From Branchiostoma floridae (taxonomy: Eukaryota; Chordata; Leptocardii; Amphioxiformes; Branchiostomatidae), in the NCBI RefSeq assembly GCF_000003815.2, contig NC_049990.1:22590408-22654407 (forward strand): a stretch of 64,000 nt of DNA, read 5' to 3'. The notes beneath the pieces were generated by a model, which saw only the letters and a program-made list of their open reading frames with translations, was not told the origin of the DNA and made no database searches. Position numbers and translations under genes: made by a program. This document shows positions 61,624 to 64,000 of the stretch, piece after piece. The first letter of the stretch is position 1. Every line of letters begins with the position of its first letter.

Positions 61624-62058
61624 ATGATTCTTGGTACACGTACGTTTTTCTTTGAAGTACAAGACACAGAGCAACATTGTCGTAGAACATTTGTAACCAA
61701 CGTCGTATTCGTTAGGTGGTACAGGTTTTCAAGAGAAAGGATAGCTTCATCCCGAAGGACATGCAATATGATAAATATGTTACAGGAAGCATGCAGTACA
61801 ACGCGCGTGGGTGTGATGCGAGGACGTCTGAAAATACCACCTCAAGTTCAGCAACTTAGACCCACCAGCCAGCTGAGAAGTACACGCAGCAAACCATATG
61901 GGAGGACGGCGTACAGGCAGGGATGGTGGCCAAGCAAAGGGATCAAGAAGTTTAAAACTAGACTTAAAATTCAGAAACAGAGAGACAACAGCCCCAGAAT
62001 TTTTTACTCTCTCGTACGTTCGAATTGTGACCTGAATTTCCATTTTGCCTTAAAGTAA
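61624..62058 (+). CDS. Unrecognised 144-codon ORF, basic
   Basis: ATG at 61624 to stop at 62058. The second half is strongly basic (RSTRSKPYGRTAYRQGWWPS, KGIKKFKTRLKIQKQRD). No domain recognised. It lies after the tandem array, between the two promoter-like repeats, so it may be the coding part of that unit. Chance is possible at this length. Confidence 0.3.
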   Translation: MILGTRTFFFEVQDTEQHCRRTFVTNVVFVRWYRFSRERIASSRRTCNMINMLQEACSTTRVGVMRGRLKIPPQVQQLRPTSQLRSTRSKPYGRTAYRQGWWPSKGIKKFKTRLKIQKQRDNSPRIFYSLVRSNCDLNFHFALK

Positions 62059-63908
62059 CAGAATATGTTAGAGGGCGTCTGTTAAACGCTTTCTTCGTAA
62101 AAAAAAAGAAGAACATCTATACTGTCTTAGAGTTCACTGTAGGGATGACCACTGTATTTGCTTGTTTTTAATTAGAACACATCAACGTCAGAAGTTGTTC
62201 AGGAAGTGACATGTTTTTCGTTGTAATGTTGAGAAACAACTAGTTATTAAATCGGTTTGCTGTTTTCGTCTGTCTCCATTTTCTTTACTTGGTAGTACGT
62301 TCCAGCGCTTATGGTTTATAAGTAATTTGAAAAGTAGCATGTTTAATATAAGGTGCCATGGATAAATACAGGTTCGTGTATCTTGGGTAGTAATTTTTTG
62401 ATAACTTGACGAGGCACGAAAGTTAAAAGGCAGCAGTTATTTGTCGTTTTATTGAAACATTTAGGCCAAAGTCTAATTTTGCTTCGTAGGTAGATCTGAC
62501 ATGTTTAGCTGTAATGAGTCTAAAGATGACGCTATAAAAGTTTCAGGTTAATATAGCCAGTATTAAAAGGTCACTGCTTACTTTCTAACTGTCAACCTTT
62601 ATTGGCACACACAGGGTTAAGGCTTAATTATAGAAGACATGAAGGTTTTGCGGCACATAAAATAAAATGTCTTCAATTTATCACATATGCTTTCCAAGCC
62701 AAACCTAGTAATATAGGGTTGGCTACTCAGCGCAAAACGGCATTGGCCAAAACTGGTTTCGTCAAGTATGTATCAATTCAAGGGTAAAGTGAATTTTCCA
62801 GAGAGGTTGTTATCAGTGAAAAGCTAGAACAGTAGTGAGGAGGACTCTAACACTTCAATACAGATTTTTTGTTTAGATACAATTATCCCAATGTATGTGA
62901 CGTAGCTTGGTTTGCTAAACGGCAGTTGAAACAAATATTTGAAACCGAATGTCGACATTTTTGTTGTTGTTTATACCTGAGTTCTGATAGGGAGAAATGG
63001 GATTATATTGGGTATTTATTCTTGCAATATGTCTGGGCCATTTGTGTACGTAGAATTTGTCGAAATTGGAGAGATCCGTTATACGAAAGTTACATCTGCT
63101 GCGATAATAGACCATTGTTACGTACCGTGTCTATTCTATTTAGGAGGGGGGAAGGTGGTTTGCAGTTAGCAACATCTGACAGAGGACACTTCTAGTAGTT
63201 CTTAGAAGAGGACCGCCGGCGATGCAAGAAATAAAAAGTATTAGACTGCACATTAGTTTTATTGTAGTTGATTCACTTCCGATAAGCAGGACACGAATAA
63301 AAGAATAATGAATGGAGGTTGGGGTAGAAAGGAATAGAGAATGATGGTGTGAAGAACTTGGCGGATGAGAGTGGGAAAAGTAAGGATGAGAGTGGGAGAG
63401 AACGAGAGAGTCAAGGAAGGTTAGGATGAGATTGGGGATAGTAGGGGGTATGGATATTTAAGAATGATGGAGTGAAGGAAAGTTAGGATGAGATTAGGAA
63501 TATTAGGAGGTATGCATATGTAAGAAGGAAGAATAGTAGCGCCACTATTGTATAGTGATTGTTATGGTAGGTCTGGACCACCACCCATATAAGTGGTAGA
63601 GTCCGCTAGAGGTTATGTCACGCACTGTGTGGTGCTGGTTGTTCACCATCATGGAACGGTTCTATAAGAAGTTGTCAATAGACTATGTTCCTTGACTATG
63701 CGTCCACTGTCGTCCTTGAGTATACACCGCACGCGTTCCCTATTAGCGTGGAGTCAGCGGTTGGTCTCCTAGAACCCAGACACGCACCAAGAAGCTTGGA
63801 TGCCACGCAACTCAGGTAATGATACTAAAGAAAAGAAGAGGCGCGACGGAAGGCACCACCCCATAGCTTCATATGGATGAGTCAATCACTGCGCAGAAAG
63901 AATAGGTA
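62059..63908. other. Right part of the 6.45-kb unit, no clear gene
   Basis: AT-rich. A 108-codon plus-strand frame at 62869-63195 has no recognised similarity. A purine-rich tract (GAGAGTGGGAAAAGTAAGGATGAG-like, imperfectly repeated) runs 63300-63530 on the plus strand. Confidence 0.35.
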
Positions 63909-63998
63909 ACTATCTTTCCTGCGCTGTGATTGGCGATGCCCATATTAGGCGAAGACCCAATCCTAAATAAGGGCAGGATAGACTATTCACTATGCAGT
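63909..63998. repeat. Right copy of the 90-bp promoter-like direct repeat
   Basis: Identical to 57455-57544. The window ends two bases later, with one mismatch among those bases, so the repeat may continue to the right. Confidence 0.9.
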
Positions 63999-64000
63999 GT

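Overview
This is a nuclear window from an animal, most probably a cephalochordate (amphioxus) or a close invertebrate deuterostome. The evidence is split genes with GT-AG introns and small exons, a hyaluronan synthase very similar to the vertebrate HAS proteins, CpG-type promoters in which a start codon sits in a CAAGATGG (YY1-like) context, and dense DNA transposons, SINEs, foldback MITEs and minisatellites. There are two assembly gaps, 6285-7012 and 60047-60186. Nothing bacterial, viral or CRISPR-like is present.

Layout. (1) 878-2055, minus: CpG promoter and the first two exons of a probable Old-Yellow-Enzyme-like flavin oxidoreductase. (2) 3983-16679, minus: one large gene (gene A) whose four exons join in phase to a 2,769-residue, almost wholly disordered protein. 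It has six copies of a Trp-containing proline module, a PYPPGP array, three SxIP motifs and two RVSF motifs. (3) 19414-21233, minus: hyaluronan synthase, intact except for one apparent two-base frameshift; a 108-base open exon lies upstream at 25531-25638. (4) 27.8-38.3 kb, minus: small gene C (start exon at 38281), whose last intron carries a 5.2-kb CACTA element with a hAT element nested inside it. (5) 42781-57241, minus: gene B, 23 phase-compatible exons coding 1,165 residues (5' end missing), an unrecognised helical protein with a disordered C-terminus. (6) 57455-64000: a 90-bp promoter-like sequence occurs at 57455 and again, identically, at 63909; between the copies is an array of about 65-bp units with covarying hairpins and splice-like borders, followed by short ORFs of unknown meaning.

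The genes do not form an obvious pathway. The most informative parts are gene A as a candidate cytoskeletal or phosphatase scaffold, the frameshift in the HAS gene, the clean nested transposons with their target-site duplications, a 179-bp direct-repeat element with a hammerhead-ribozyme-like core, and the 6,454-bp promoter-to-promoter unit at the right end.
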